Of a DNA stretch of 64,000 nt, positions 1-11,889 are shown in pieces. The stretch lies in the NCBI GenBank assembly GCA_028554755.1, contig JAPTOF010000011.1, positions 3,004,501 through 3,068,500 on the forward strand, read 5' to 3'. The stretch comes from Cordia subcordata. Its lineage: Eukaryota > Streptophyta > Magnoliopsida > Boraginales > Cordiaceae. Below the pieces are notes generated by a model. It searched no databases. It saw only the letters and a list, made by a program, of their open reading frames with translations, and was not told the DNA's origin. Each line of letters starts with the position of its first letter. Position 1 is the stretch's first letter. Position numbers and translations under genes: made by a program.

Positions 1-1064
1 AGATTGTTCAAAATTAAACTCGTACTACAAAAGGATGACAAACACACTTGATCAATTGCAATTGCCTAAACATTCGCTCTTGTACCAACTATGAGAGTAA
101 ACTCCCTTCTACTTAGGTCCTACATTACCTGAATCATATGATTAGAATTGCAAACGTGATTAGTAGCTTTTGAATCTATAATATAAGAATCAATAAAATC
201 CACCACTAAACAGGTTTCAACATAGAGAATAAGGTGTTTACCTTCTTACATAGCGGCCAGGTACTTGGGATAGTGCTTTTTCTAGTTGTCCTACTTACCA
301 TACTTGACGCAATTTCCTCTAGGCTTCTTAACACTTGGTACCTACTTTGGCTCTAGGACTCTCTTCGTCTTCTGGTCATGCTGATACTTCCCCCTTGCCT
401 TGGGCTTTTTCTTCCCTTAAGGTTAAGCCCAAAAATAGAGGCATGAGAGAGATGTGCCTGACTTGAAAGCTTCATGATTACTTCTCTATCTGGAGCTCCT
501 TCATGAACTCTGTAAGGTTCATGTTCAACTTGCTGATGTTATAATTGAGCTTGAATTAGGTGAATGACAGTTGAAAGGTCTCTAAGATGATGTCTTCCCA
601 TGATTGCTCAACAATGTTTTCTCCAAGGATCTTGGCAATCCTAAAGCAATCCACCATCTTAAGCACATACTCTCTATGGATGCTCCCTTTGCCATCCTAG
701 TAGTCATAATCTCTCTTAGAGAAGCATGCTTAGTAGGCTTGCTTTAGTCAGCAAATATAAGAGACAACAAGGTTATGATTTCCCTAGCGGTTGCCATGTT
801 CTGATGCTTATTCTGCAGAATATTTGACATAAAGGCCAACACATAGCACTTAGCCATGCTATTAACCTTCTGCCATTTCTGCTCGACATTACGAGTGGCA
901 TCTGAAGAGTTTGCCCACATAATAGGACAAGGAGTAGTCATGACATACCTGTACTCTTTGATAGTGAGTATTATGCCTCGATTCCTTTTCCAATCCATAA
1001 AAATCGATCCAGTGAGCTTATGCTCTCTCAAAATTGTCGTAGTAGACTGAAAGAAGCTACACTA
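1..1064 (-). pseudogene. Copia element C2: protease and Gag remnant
   Basis: Read on the minus strand this is the start of a Ty1/copia polyprotein. The Gag part (about 1064-430) carries the UBN2-type region with residues NSMAKCYVLAFMSNILQNK, which closely matches the Gag of element C1 at 28997-29617. A degraded zinc-knuckle and basic region follow at about 430-300, then the protease region (about 200-120), where the expected DSG...NH.C segment can still be aligned by DNA to C1. There are many stops and frameshifts; only a 95-residue stretch (744-1031) is open. Integrase, reverse transcriptase and RNase H would lie left of the window. It is a dead fragment. The C2 leader continues at 1065-1447 and, after element G1, at 15012. 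Confidence 0.85.
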
Positions 1065-1447
1065 GGTATTGAATATTTGATCAACATTAATAATATGAGC
1101 AGTAATCAGATACAAGTGTAATATGTATGTAACAATGGAAAAAACAAGGATTGAACTTGTTACTTCATTTTCCATTTTGTAGTATAACTATCAAACTACA
1201 ATGACATAACAACATTTCAATGATATCAATTGAACTCCGTGGATGGGATGGTCAAACTTGAATAGTTGAGTTAAGCCTAGCTTATCTAAATAACACTCAT
1301 CTAAATAGACACTGCTCAATGTTATTCAATCACTTTTCAGTTTGGCCTCTTAAATCCTCTAAGAAACATCACCGATAGGATGAATGAACCCATGATTTGA
1401 GTTGAGTGTAATCACTACTCCTTAATGTCCATTCCTTGTTATGTATG
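1065..1447 (-). mobile_element. C2 untranslated leader, first part
   Basis: Non-coding leader upstream of the C2 Gag, aligning to the leader of C1 at about 29620-30000. It holds two of the five short GATGGGATGG-type modules of this leader (near 1232-1259 and 1361-1390). The leader is interrupted at 1447 by element G1 and resumes at 15012. Confidence 0.75.
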
Positions 1448-3180
1448 TGATAGCCATCTCTCGAGTGCAATCTCTAAAGACCCACAAACGCACGGATTGA
1501 TGCATTGTAGTATGTGCGAGAATGGGTGTTTAACTACAGGGAGGCTATGTTGTGGGATAGATTCTATGTGTGTGTCCCCTAGAGAATGGCAAAAAGGAAA
1601 CCTAAACTAACTATTTTTGGTGTTTATGGATGGTTGACAGCTCTAACTAAAGACAATAAAGCTACACTACAGAAATGGAAAGTATAGAGACAAACTATCT
1701 AAAGGGAACTAACAAATGGAAGGGATTAGGGTGACGTCTACTTGCTAATGGGTGATCCTAGACTCAAATACTATGGGATTACATCGAATGACTTAATTAC
1801 CAATTTCTCCTTAACTAGGATGCTTAATTAGTGTCCTAATTTCTCCCTAAGACTTGGTGCAGGTCCATCCCTCGGAGGCGCTTCCTAGAACTAGAGCGTG
1901 GTCCTTATGACCTAGGGCCTTATGCGTGACCAATTAGCTTCCTAGGTGACCTAGAATGAACCTACCCTAGTACCTAAACCATTGCCAGGATTTAAAGCGA
2001 AGACCAAGTGTTGCTAGAGTTGACTAAATCTACCCGAAAACCTATTGGCTGGATTTAAAGCCAAAGGAGACTCGAATTAGACTAGCCTTAAATTATGCCT
2101 CGTCATTCTAGGGTCATTGTAGTGGGATTTGACCCATTAGCGTAATCACACATGTCCTAGGCCGAGGTGTTCACGAATAAAGGGGCCTAATTGACTACCA
2201 AACATCGTCATGCTTGGGTTACACCATTAAGTGCACTTTTGAGCTAACATGTATGCAATATTGAGGTCATATTTACTATTAAGCATGCAAAAGTACACAT
2301 AGACATGAATATAAGCATTACCCACTTCGTAAGATCCACACATAAACACATAGACATGATTATAGTATGGATTAGAGGTGTTTAGTAGCAAATAGATTTC
2401 AATTTATACACATGCAACTCTTATAGGCATATTATGAAACACCTAGACATGTATTGAACAATAGCCAATGAAACAAGAAGAACATAGCATATGTATATAT
2501 ATTAAGCCATTAAATCCCACAACGTAGAAGCATAGTATCAACCCATCACACAAGTATCATCACCCTAAACAAATCTACTCAAGAATAATATAAAAGAGGA
2601 TGAAAGAGAGAATAGAAGACTTTCCTTCCATCTTAGCAATTCTTGTACAAAACCTTTGAGTAGGCTTCAATCCAAGTGCTTGAATCCTCCAAGTAAGCTT
2701 GAATCTAGGTGAAAAGTGTGTGATTGTGTGTGTGTATTAAGTCTAAGTCTAATCTCTTTTAAAAGCTGTAAAATCAAGCTTTTATAACACCTGTTACACA
2801 CTGTCAGTTGATCGTTTTTTATAGTGATGCTCTTTGGTCTGGCTGATCGACCTCTTTAGGGGCGTTGACAAGCTGAAAATAGGTTCCTATCTAGAGTTGC
2901 AGGTCGACTTGCTGGTAGTTTTTCTAGGTCGATCGGCTCCTCTAGTTGACCTTCTATTTTCTCTTTCTTGCTCTTAGCCTCTATCGCACTATCCGTACCT
3001 TTTATATCTTCATCGTTTATCCTCGTTCAAGCTCCGTTTCAACCCTATAACTTACATATAGCATTTGACTTAGAAACTCAACTAGTATATGTACTATATT
3101 AATACATCTTTTAAAGCTCAATATACCTTTAAAACACAAGCAATTAACAACGCAAACACACACAAAAACACAACACATCA
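1448..3180 (-). repeat. G1 3' LTR (family A)
   Basis: LTR of 1733 bp that starts in sense direction with TGATGTGTTG at 3180 and ends at 1448. It is complete, unlike its partner at 13565-15011. A TATA-like TTATAAAA on the minus strand lies near 2780. A degenerate block of GGTCGACC-type motifs lies on the upstream side at about 2800-2960. Copies of the TTGGCT..AGCCAA hairpin occur at about 1987-2060. The end distal to the promoter carries the block with GGTCCTTATGACCTAGGGCC shared by all family A copies. Confidence 0.88.
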
Positions 3181-3218
3181 ACACCCCTAAACCTTCTTCT
3201 TGCTTGTCCCCAAGCAAG
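3181..3218 (-). promoter_or_regulatory. G1 polypurine tract and adjacent hairpin
   Basis: In sense direction a purine-rich stretch with GGTTTAGGGGTGT abuts the first base of the 3' LTR, which is the expected site of plus-strand DNA priming. Immediately upstream is a perfect 8-bp hairpin, CTTGCTTG/CAAGCAAG with a four-base loop, at 3199-3218. Confidence 0.75.
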
Positions 3219-4620
3219 CCCAATCTTAAGTTTATTTCTAAAGCTAATGCAAAGGGTTACCTAAGGATTGACTCACTAGCAAAGTTTGTCTAAGAAGCAT
3301 GAAAGGGGCATTCCTATTGTGGAGAGATCCCCAAGTCTCTTTGGATCCTCCCTCTACTTATAAGGGGCCTCGTTCCTCATGGGAATTTCCCAAGTAGCCA
3401 ATCCACCACAAGCTTAGGATTCTAACTCACGCACTCGAAATGTTGATATTTCGTGTCCTCTCAACTAACATGGCCTCCCCAACATGCACAAAGCCTCAAG
3501 GACAAGATGAGAGAATATACAAATGTAATGGCCTACAAAAGCCTTATTCATATATCTACAAAGATGGTAACATGTGCTAAGTTGACATTGTGTCACTTGT
3601 GCACTTATTCACAAAACCTTTTGGTGCCTTTGGCTTTTTCTCTTTTCCATTTTTTTTCAAATTTTCAACTTTTTCATCTTTTTCCACCATTTTTTGCCTT
3701 ATTCAATTTTTTTTGGATTTTTCATACTTTTGCATTACATAAAAAGAAATGAAAAAGAAAGGCTAAGGCATATCGAAAAAAACCAATCAAGGAAGGGGAA
3801 CTCACATCAACAACCCTTTTTCAACACTCTTTCTTACTAAGCTATGGGGTAGCTACAAGGGTCATTCTTAAAAGTCTTCACTCCCCACAACTTTTAAGGG
3901 CATCACTTCCAAGACCCATTTTTCAATCCACTCCATTCATTTCCCCACAATGCTACTGATATTCACCAATTAATAGAGTCACTCACAATAGCCAACACAA
4001 TGATTAACCAAGAAATAAACAACTCTACATGAACTAAAATTAGAAAAATGTTTACCATTTTTAACCAAATAATGCAATCTACCCTAAGAAAACATAAAAT
4101 GATATAATCAAACCCCCACACCCCCAAACCTAAACTTTGTTTGTCCTCAAGCAAATAGAGCAAACCACATAAACAAGCAAATTAGCAAAGGTGGTAGGGA
4201 TGGGGTAGAAACATGGGGAACAAGAGGAGGAAGGATAAATACAACCTTGCGTTCTCTTCAAAGCTCTCCATGCCAATGAAAAGTCACCATACTATTGATC
4301 CTATAACTCACAATCCATAAGCACTCAAAGAAAACAAGGTTGGTAGCATTGCTTATGAAATCTTGCATTGGCATGTGCAATAATAAGCAACATGTATCTT
4401 ATGGGACAAAGGATCAGGTTACAACACTTTATTGTGGGCAATAGAAAAGGACGAAAACAAAAAGGAAAGAAAGTGGACCAAATGAAAAATTGCAATTGAA
4501 CCTAGTTTGCCTCCTAGTAGTGCAAACCACCATACCGTTAGCTAGGCGATCACCAACTTATCTTCAACCTCCATAGATGGGGTCTTGAAGCATTAAAACC
4601 TCCACATGAGCTATGCTCGG
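3219..4620 (-). other. G1 3' non-coding region
   Basis: About 1.4 kb between integrase and purine tract with no open frame; no envelope-like ORF is visible although some Athila elements have one. It contains a T-rich tract on the plus strand (A-rich in sense) at about 3616-3740, conserved at 48130-48240 in G2 and 34296-34405 in G4. At about 4110-4158 a second hairpin plus purine module resembles the one at the LTR edge. The plus-strand open stretch at 3453-3752, rich in Phe, is only the T-rich tract read as protein. Confidence 0.7.
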
Positions 4621-4621
4621 A

Positions 4622-5695
4622 TCATATGCATGCTTTCAGGCGTTGCCTATTTACTATCATCTCTCGGGCATCGTTCAAGTCCTTGATCTTGACCGCTTCA
4701 GAAGTGCAGGCAACCGACACCTTATACGGACCATCCTTTCTTGACTTGAGCTTACCTAGAAAAAGCTTCAAACGTGAGTTCAATAACCAAACTTTATTGA
4801 AGGAAGAGAATAATTTTTTAAGAATATGTTTATCATGAATTCTCTTCACCCTATCCTTATAAAGTTTGGCATTCTCATACGCCTCAAACCTAAGCTCCTC
4901 CAACTCCGCTAGGTCAAGTCTCCTTTTCTCACCCGCTCTTGCCAAATCAAAGTTTAGGGCCTTGATTGCCTAATAAGCCGTATGCTCTAGTTCTATCGGC
5001 AAGTGACCAGCTTTTCCATAAACCAATCTATACAGAGACATAACAATGGGAGTCTTAAGGCGGTACAGTAAGCCCACAAAGCATCATTCAACCTAATAGA
5101 CCAATCTCTCCTATTAGGCCTAACCGTTTTCTCTAAATGTGCTTGATCTCCTTATTGGACACCTCTACTTGTCCACTAGTTTGCGGGTGATAAGAAGTAG
5201 CTACCTTATAGGTGTCCGAATATCTTATCAACAAGGCCTCTAAAGTCCTATGGCAAAAATACAAACCCCCATCACTAATCAAGACCTTAGGGACTCCAAA
5301 TCTAGTGAAAATGTTCTCCTTAATGAATGTCACCACTACCCTATGGTCATTAGGGCGTGTGGGAATAGCCTTAACCCATTTGGACACATAGTCAACGGCC
5401 ACTAAAATGTATGGGTACCCAAAGAAAGGTGGAAATGGTCCCATGAAATCTATACATAACTCACATGGAAGAATAGGGGATAAAGGTATTATGTTTCTCC
5501 TTGAGATAGACTCAGATTGTTGATATCTAAGACACTTTTTACAATACTCTTAAGTATCCCTAAAGAAAGTAAGCCAAAAGAATCCACATTGCAAGACCTT
5601 TGCAATCGTCTTCTTTCCATTAAAATGATCTCCACGGCCCTGATCGTGACACATACTCAACACGCTATTAAACTTGTCTTTGAGCACACAATAGC
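4622..5695 (-). pseudogene. G1 integrase (broken)
   Basis: Ty3/gypsy integrase, which would join element cDNA to the host chromosome. The zinc-binding H-H-C-C region reads through about 5690-5520 (CHDQG...DHFNG, then EYCKKC). The catalytic core follows at 5133-5470. First Asp is in CIDFMGPFPP, second in LISDGG, and the Glu in [12 protein letters not shown], so all three acidic residues remain. The C-terminal part (4622-4945) has the LKLFLGKLKSRKDGPYKV segment typical of Athila integrase ends. A stop at the tryptic-like CKKC region and frame breaks around 4945-5133 disable it. A solo LTR is inserted directly upstream of the zinc-binding region. Confidence 0.88.
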
Positions 5696-7332
5696 TGACC
5701 ACGTCGTTGTATGGCCAAATAATAACAATTAAATCATGCAACGACGAGATCACAAAATTTATCTTCTTTATCACACAAATACAACTCAAAGGTCGAACCA
5801 CGGGAAATTGGGATTGCTGTTAGGAATTGAACATAAATAAAAATAACTAAAACTAAGAATTTAAGATAGCTAAACTAAATATTACGAGTGAAACGATTTT
5901 TAGACTAAACAAAATCAAAAAAGAAAAGAAATTAAATTAATTGAAAGAAAAGAAATTGCAAAAATCAACCAAGAAAATTGCGAGACCAAAGTCTAGGAGG
6001 AATGTAATTCAATGTGATAGCCAGGAAATTATCCTATTCATGTTCGTCAACTCTAGGGTTCCTAATTAAGTGCAAGGGATTAGGCTACAAGCTCTAATAC
6101 ACCTAGATTAATTAACTAAAGTTCTTGAGGCATAACTTATCTTAATGGCATAAATTATCTCTCAAGTTCTCTAATTATCTAATCTAATAGGCTTAGACAA
6201 TTATTTGAGACTACAAGGGCATAGACCATCTCAGTGGAATAATCTATCACAATCCTAAAACAATTAATTATTTCTAGTCCTATTAAAATTGATCTATATT
6301 CATACCTACAAGAACCTGCAAGATTCCTATATGGCAAAAGGTATAAGTTCTTGACTAACAAAAATTAGCTACAAGAATAATAATGATTAATCAAGAATTT
6401 AATAGCAATAAAGCACAAATACGAATAATCAAATAAATCACAAGAGAATCTAAAACATGAATAAAAATAATCACTAACTATCACCCCGAATCATGGGGAT
6501 TTAGTTCATAATAAAAGTTAAAGCACAAATTGAAAAAGAGTTAATGAAAAGAAAACTCATCATATTATCCTTGAGAAATTAATATTCTGAAATTCTTTCG
6601 AAGATCTCCTCCAAAAGCTGCCCACAATTTCTAAATCTAAACTCACAACTTTTCTTTTTGTTAAATTCCCTTCGAAAAGAAAGAAAAGAAATTGAATAGA
6701 GAACAAAAGAAAAATTATGAAAAACTCCTCTGCTGCATTGTTACTCTCTGCCTCCCTACGTGTGGTGGTATATATATACATTTATCAATGTTGCTTCCAG
6801 CAACTTGGTTATGCAAGAAAAGGAAAATAAGCCTTTTTTATTTTTAGTGGAGCCTACCTCATTTATAATGCTCCTTTCCTTTTCATAAGTCATGTGAGCG
6901 ATTCTTTATAGCCAAAATCAAAAGATCAAGTCAATCGCTGGGCCCCACAATTTGGGCATTCTTTTCTCTTTTTGTAATTAAAAGTTCGAACGCGATTCGA
7001 ACTATTTTCTTGTGAGAATTAACAAAAACTCCAAATTGAAAAATTGTAGCTCCTGATGAATGCTTTCTATTAAATCCTAAATTGCCTCAAACGGAGTCCT
7101 AGAACTCAAGTTATGAATTTTTTCGTGACCCCTCACCCCAGTCTTGCGAATTGTCCAATTTTTATTCTTTCTTTTTCTCGTTCTAATTTCTTCGTTTTTG
7201 CTCCAAATTCACCATTCTTCTTCGAAATCTACATTACATCAAAAATTAAATTAAATAGCTCAATTTATCACCAATTGATGATATAATACAATTAAATTAA
7301 AGGGGATTTTATTATAAAATATGAAGTTATCA
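5696..7332 (-). mobile_element. Solo LTR of a third gypsy family (C)
   Basis: A 1637-bp insertion between RNase H and integrase of G1, absent from the matching place in G2 (near 50260). It begins TGACCACGTCG, ends GAAGTTATCA, and is flanked by ATAGC (5691-5695) and ACAGC (7333-7337), a five-base duplication with one transition. In minus sense it starts TGATAACTTCATATTTT, has a TATATATATA box near 6770-6780, and ends in a TTCGACC-type block found at many plant gypsy LTR ends. There is no internal domain, so it is a solo LTR. No second copy was recognised in the window, and small open frames in it are not genes. Confidence 0.85.
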
Positions 7333-7337
7333 ACAGC

Positions 7338-8060
7338 GAATCACTTGATCCCCACACACATTGAAGAGATAGGGATTCCCCCAAAAATATGTCTAACTTG
7401 TGCTAAGAACCTATCTCTCTCTTTGCTTTCCCAATGAGAGAGAAAACACCCTGCGCCAAGATAATTGACAATATGAGCAAACCATGGTATGTGGTGAGAT
7501 GGCAAACAATTGCTCGTCAGGAAATGAATCATGAAAAGGGGATGGATCACTAGAAGACTCACTAACAAGACAGGAACGGTGATCTGCTACTAAGTTTTCA
7601 CTACCCTTTTTATCCCGGATTTCAACATCAAACTCTTGAAGAAGGAGCAACCACCTAATCAAGCGGGGCTTAGATTCTTTCTTAGCTAAAAAATACCTTA
7701 ATGCCACATGATTAGTGTAGACAATCACCTTGGACCATAGGATATACGACCTAAACTTGTCAAGGGAGAAAACTATTGCTAGAAGCTCTTTTTCTATGGT
7801 GGTATAGTTCTTTTGGGCTTTATCAAGAGTCTTGCTAGCATTAGACACTACATAGGGCAATCTATGTCATCGTTGACCTAAAAATAGCTCCTATTGCATA
7901 ATCGAATGCATCACACATAACCTCGAATAGGCGACTGTAGTCAGGTGGTTGAATGATTAGGGATGTAGACAATAAGGATTTAAGCTTATTAAAAGCTTTA
8001 GCACACTCATCATCAAACTCAAAAGAGACATCCTGTGCTAAGAGTCTAGACAATGGACGT
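7338..8060 (-). pseudogene. G1 RNase H (broken)
   Basis: RNase H of the Ty3/gypsy type, which removes the RNA of the RNA-DNA hybrid. The N-terminal part at 7862-8053 includes the first acidic site in MCDAFDYAIGAI. The second part at 7411-7860 has [11 protein letters not shown] (Glu) and ENLVADHRS (Asp). The usual TDH motif reads [10 protein letters not shown], so one catalytic Asp is replaced by Asn. A frame break near 7860 separates the two parts. The end is close to the solo LTR at 7332. Confidence 0.87.
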
Positions 8061-8933
8061 GCTATATGGCTAAAGTCCTTGATGAACCTATGGTAGAAGC
8101 CTGCATGCCCTAGAAAAGATCTAACATCCTTAACACACTTAGGGATAGCAACTTCTCAATCAACTCTACCTTAGCTAGGTCAACTTGAATACCACTAGAT
8201 GAGACTATATGACCTAGCAATATCCCTCGTTGCACCATGAAATGGGATTTCTCCCAACTCAACACTAGGTTATTCTCTACACATTGGTCTAAAACTAAAG
8301 AGAGGTGACTCAAGCACTCATCAAAACTATCACCAAAGACTGAGAAGTCATCCATGAAAATCTCTAAGTGTTTCTTTGTCATGTCACTAAAAATGGCCAT
8401 CATACACCTCTGGAAAGTCACTGGGGCATTACAAAGACCGAAAGGCATTCTTCTATAGCCAAAAGTGCCATAGAAACAAGTAAAAGTGGTCTTCTCCTGG
8501 TCCTCGGGAAACACGAAGATCTGATTATACCCAGAATAGCCATCTGAAAAGCAATAGTAGTTATGCCCAGCTACTCTCTCTAAGATCTGGTCTAGAAAAG
8601 GCAATGGTAAAAATTATACTTCTTAGTTTTAGAGTTGAGCTTCCTATAGTCAATACAAACTCTTCAACCCATAGGAGTACACACAGGGATAAGTTTTCCT
8701 CTCTCATTCTCTACAACCGTGATCCCAGACTTCTTAGGGATGGCTTGGATCAAGCTGACCCACTCACTATTAGAGACCGGATAAATCATGCCTATATATA
8801 AAAGCTTAATGATCTCTTTTTTTACTACTTCGCTCATGTATGAGTTAAGCCTCCTTTGTATTTCCCTAGAAGGAACGGCTCCATCCTCAAGGTGGATACA
8901 ATGCGTGTAAATCGAAGGGTCAATACCTCTCAA
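8061..8933 (-). pseudogene. G1 reverse transcriptase (broken)
   Basis: Ty3/gypsy reverse transcriptase. The fingers region at 8664-8933 reads DGAVPSREIQRRLN and IPKKSGITVV, close to Athila elements. The palm at 8110-8604 has FSDGYSGYNQI, RMPFGLCNAPVTFQR and the catalytic box FMDDFSVFG. The break between the two parts at about 8604-8664 and another at about 8110 are frameshifts. The active-site residues remain although the frame is lost. Confidence 0.9.
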
Positions 8934-10352
8934 ATCATCAATTTTCCACCCCTAGCCTTCCTATGTTTTCTAAGAACCTCGAAGAGATGCTTCTCATGCT
9001 CTCGAGAAAGATCGGAAGCTATGATAACCACAAGGGTCTCACTAGGGCCTCTGAATGCATACTTCAAATGTTTGGGAAGGGGTTTAAGCTCTAAAGATGG
9101 GCTAGGCTTAACCAAGGGGGATTTAACCTTAACATTATCAACAGGGACATCACTAGAGTCAAGACTGGAAGGATTAACTTCAAGTAACTTATCAATCAAA
9201 GAATTCTCAACTATGGAAGTAGAAGCTATACATTTCTGCTCTAAGGTCTCCAAATCAAAGCTAGACAACAATTCCTCAAATTTTCTCAATTCTTCTCCAT
9301 CAGTCATAGTTTTCTCTACAAAGTCCTCGACACAAGAATCAATCACATCAACTCTAAAACACTTTTCTCCATTCTCTCGTCCTATACTAGCCCTATTCAC
9401 CGTCTCGGCAACCTTCATAGTGGACATCAAATTCCTAAATTTCATCTCTAACAACCCCGACATGCAATGAATAATGGCATCAACAGAAGCAAGGAAAGGG
9501 CCACCTAATAGAAGGGTGGAATGTCTAGAATCATGACCCAAATCCATATCTAATACTATGAACTCAATAGGGTACATGAATTCACCTCCCTGGACCATAA
9601 CATCTTCGACCACACCCCTAGGTCTATGCTCAGATCTATCAGCTAACTAAAGAGTAACATGTGTAGGGACAACTCACCTAGACTTAACTACTGATACATG
9701 AAGTAAGGAATGAGAACACACTGGACCCTAAATATAACAAGGCGTGGTCAATTTGGGTCTCCCTAATCTTACAAGAAATAGTGAAGGCTCTGGGGTCACT
9801 TATCTTAGGCGGGAGGCCTAAAGTGCAAATACTACTCACTTTCTCCGAAAGCCTTACCTTCTTAGGAATGTTCGATGATATACGCTTCCTTGTTCAAAGG
9901 TCCTTAAAGAACTTAGAATAGAAGGGAATGGAAAGGATCACATCTATCAAGGAAAGATTAACCTTAAGGTCCTTAAGATGCTCTAAGAACTTGAAAAACC
10001 TAGAATCCTCACTAGGCGTGGGCCTTTCTAAAGTAGATGGAAAGAGACTCCAGGTGCAATACGTCTAGACACATGAAAATCATTAATAGGCTCTTTTTCT
10101 TCCTGATGTAGATGGGAAGTACTACTCTTTCCATGGTCTCTAATGAGCTCAACTCTCTTAAGAGGACCCCCTCTAGAATCCCCCTTAACAGGGCTACTAT
10201 GAGGCTTTCTAGACTCGAAAGCACCACTAGGTACAGGCACTGCAAAGTCAACTCCTACCTTATTATCCACTATCCTACCACTCCTAAAAGTGGTGACAGC
10301 CTTAGCTTGGGCCTGAGGGGAATAAGTGGTGTCCGTGGAGGAATAGGACTAG
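8930..10352 (-). pseudogene. G1 protease and pre-RT linker (broken)
   Basis: 8930-9613 is an open 227-residue stretch. Its first part, with VLDMDLGHDSRHSTLLLGG, is the C-terminal half of the Athila-type aspartic protease, and the rest is the linker before RT. The protease active site lies near 9720-9745. Compared with G2 (LLDLGSSVNLIP), the catalytic Asp codon here reads Tyr (LLYLGSSV) and the following residues are out of frame, so the protease is inactive. 9614-10270 holds the start of protease and the C-terminal Gag spacer in two overlapping broken frames. The gene is interrupted by solo LTR B1 at 10353. Confidence 0.82.
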
Positions 10353-11889
10353 TGATATGTGTCATTTGTGCATGTTGCATCTAGTTTTTATATGCACATT
10401 TAAGCGTGTTTAGAGTATAATTGAGTGCACTTAGTACAAAGTTTATGCATATTTGTTAATATTTGTACATAATGTATTTAGGTGCATAAATACTATACTA
10501 AGTGTTATATTCCATGTTTTAGGAGTGTTTTGGAAGGGTTTAAGCTTATGCGAGGAAGAAATGAGCTAACGGATGAAGACCAGAAGAAAAGAAATAAAGA
10601 AGAGATCATTCTGATCCAGCCGGTTGACTTAGAAGAAGAGCCGGTCGACCGTCCGCTCCAGAGAATAAAAGATTTGAAGCCGGTCGAGTTCCTCAAGAAG
10701 CTAGTCGACCGGCTGTGCGCCGAAGAAATCCATAAAAAGCTCGTTTCTACTCATTTTTAGGAGAGGAACTTTTATTTCTTAAATCCTAATAAACCCTAAC
10801 CCTTTACCCACTTCAGAAAACACCCTAAACCACCATCTAAACCCCACACCAAGCTAGGATTGAAGCATTAAACAAAGATTTGAAGGATTCGTATAGATTT
10901 GGAAGCAAGAATTTAGGGAAGTTCTTCTTGTTCTTTCTCTATTTCTTGTAAATATGTTGCTCGATTAGGCTAGATTTAGGGTTGATTGTTGTTGTATATT
11001 AGATTAGGGCTTTGAATAATGGATTTGTGTAGATCTTTGGCTCTTAATACATGTTTATTTACATAAATTTATGGCATGATTCAATATATCTATGTATTGG
11101 AAATCAAACATGTCTATGTGTTGTTAAAATGCCTAAGTGAATATGCATGTGTTATTTGTGCTTCAAATGCTCTTATCTACTTATATGGGTGATATGATTG
11201 TGCTTAATCTCGTGGCTTTGCTTAGTAGAGTAGGCTTTAGCTTTAAATCCAGCTAATAGGTTACATGCTATGCTTAGTCGAGTTTAGGTGCTAGTCCTTG
11301 GCTTTAAATCCAGCCAAGCGGATAAGTTAACCTAGACTAAAGTATCCCTCACCCGCGTTTGTGTTGGTTAATCGAGCCTTAATGTCACGTAGTGTTTAGG
11401 TGCTAGTCCTTGGCTTTAAATCCAGCCAAGAGGATAAGTTCTAAGCATGGATTGCGTAGGCTAAGAGGGATTGGCCCTTAGCTTTAAATCCAGCTAATGG
11501 GTTGAACCACTAGTATTGGTTAAGAGAGCCCCCGATCAATACAACGGCAATAAAAGTCCCGAGCCTTAGATAGACATCATCTGTTATCATAGCCCAAGTC
11601 TTGTTGCAATGCAATCGCCCTAGGTCCCCTTTTTCTTTATTAGTGTTTCCTTCCTTAGTTTGGCTCCTTTAAGTTCCTCCATAGATTAGTTTTTATTTTC
11701 CTTTTTCCGAGCTCCCTTCCATCCCAAAGTAAGTATACACACGCACGTAGCTAATTTAAGGCACCCGAGCACATAGAGACTAAACTAAGGTAGTCTCCCT
11801 GTGGATTCGACCCCGCACTTGCACACACTATACTACACACGTCCCGTGCACTTGCAGGCTATTTAGGCTTATGCTCAATAGCAATATCA
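10353..11889 (+). mobile_element. Solo LTR B1 in G1
   Basis: LTR of 1537 bp on the plus strand, opposite to its host element. It starts TGATATGTGTC, ends GCAATATCA, and has an exact five-base duplication ACTAG at 10348-10352 and 11890-11894. The uninterrupted sequence is visible in G2 at about 53200-53225. It carries a cluster of GCCGGTCGACC motifs at 10617-10725, followed directly by a TATA-like CATAAAAAG at about 10730. Four copies of a TTRGCT..AGCYAA hairpin lie at about 11237, 11299, 11411 and 11478. The 92-residue open frame at 10482-10760 runs through the palindrome cluster and is not considered a gene. Confidence 0.93.

Noticed and set aside
3453..3752. Phe/Leu-rich 99-residue open frame, and its counterparts at 48087-48387
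   Set aside because: Translation of a conserved T-rich tract in the non-coding 3' region of Athila elements; open on both strands at 48.1 kb and without domain.
8856..9470. 204-residue plus-strand open frame
   Set aside because: Shadow of the minus-strand pre-RT linker of G1, which matches Athila proteins and the G2 linker.
10482..10760. 92-residue frame in B1 and 71-residue frame at 16889-17104
   Set aside because: Both run through the palindrome cluster of LTR promoters; frames are not kept in other LTR copies.
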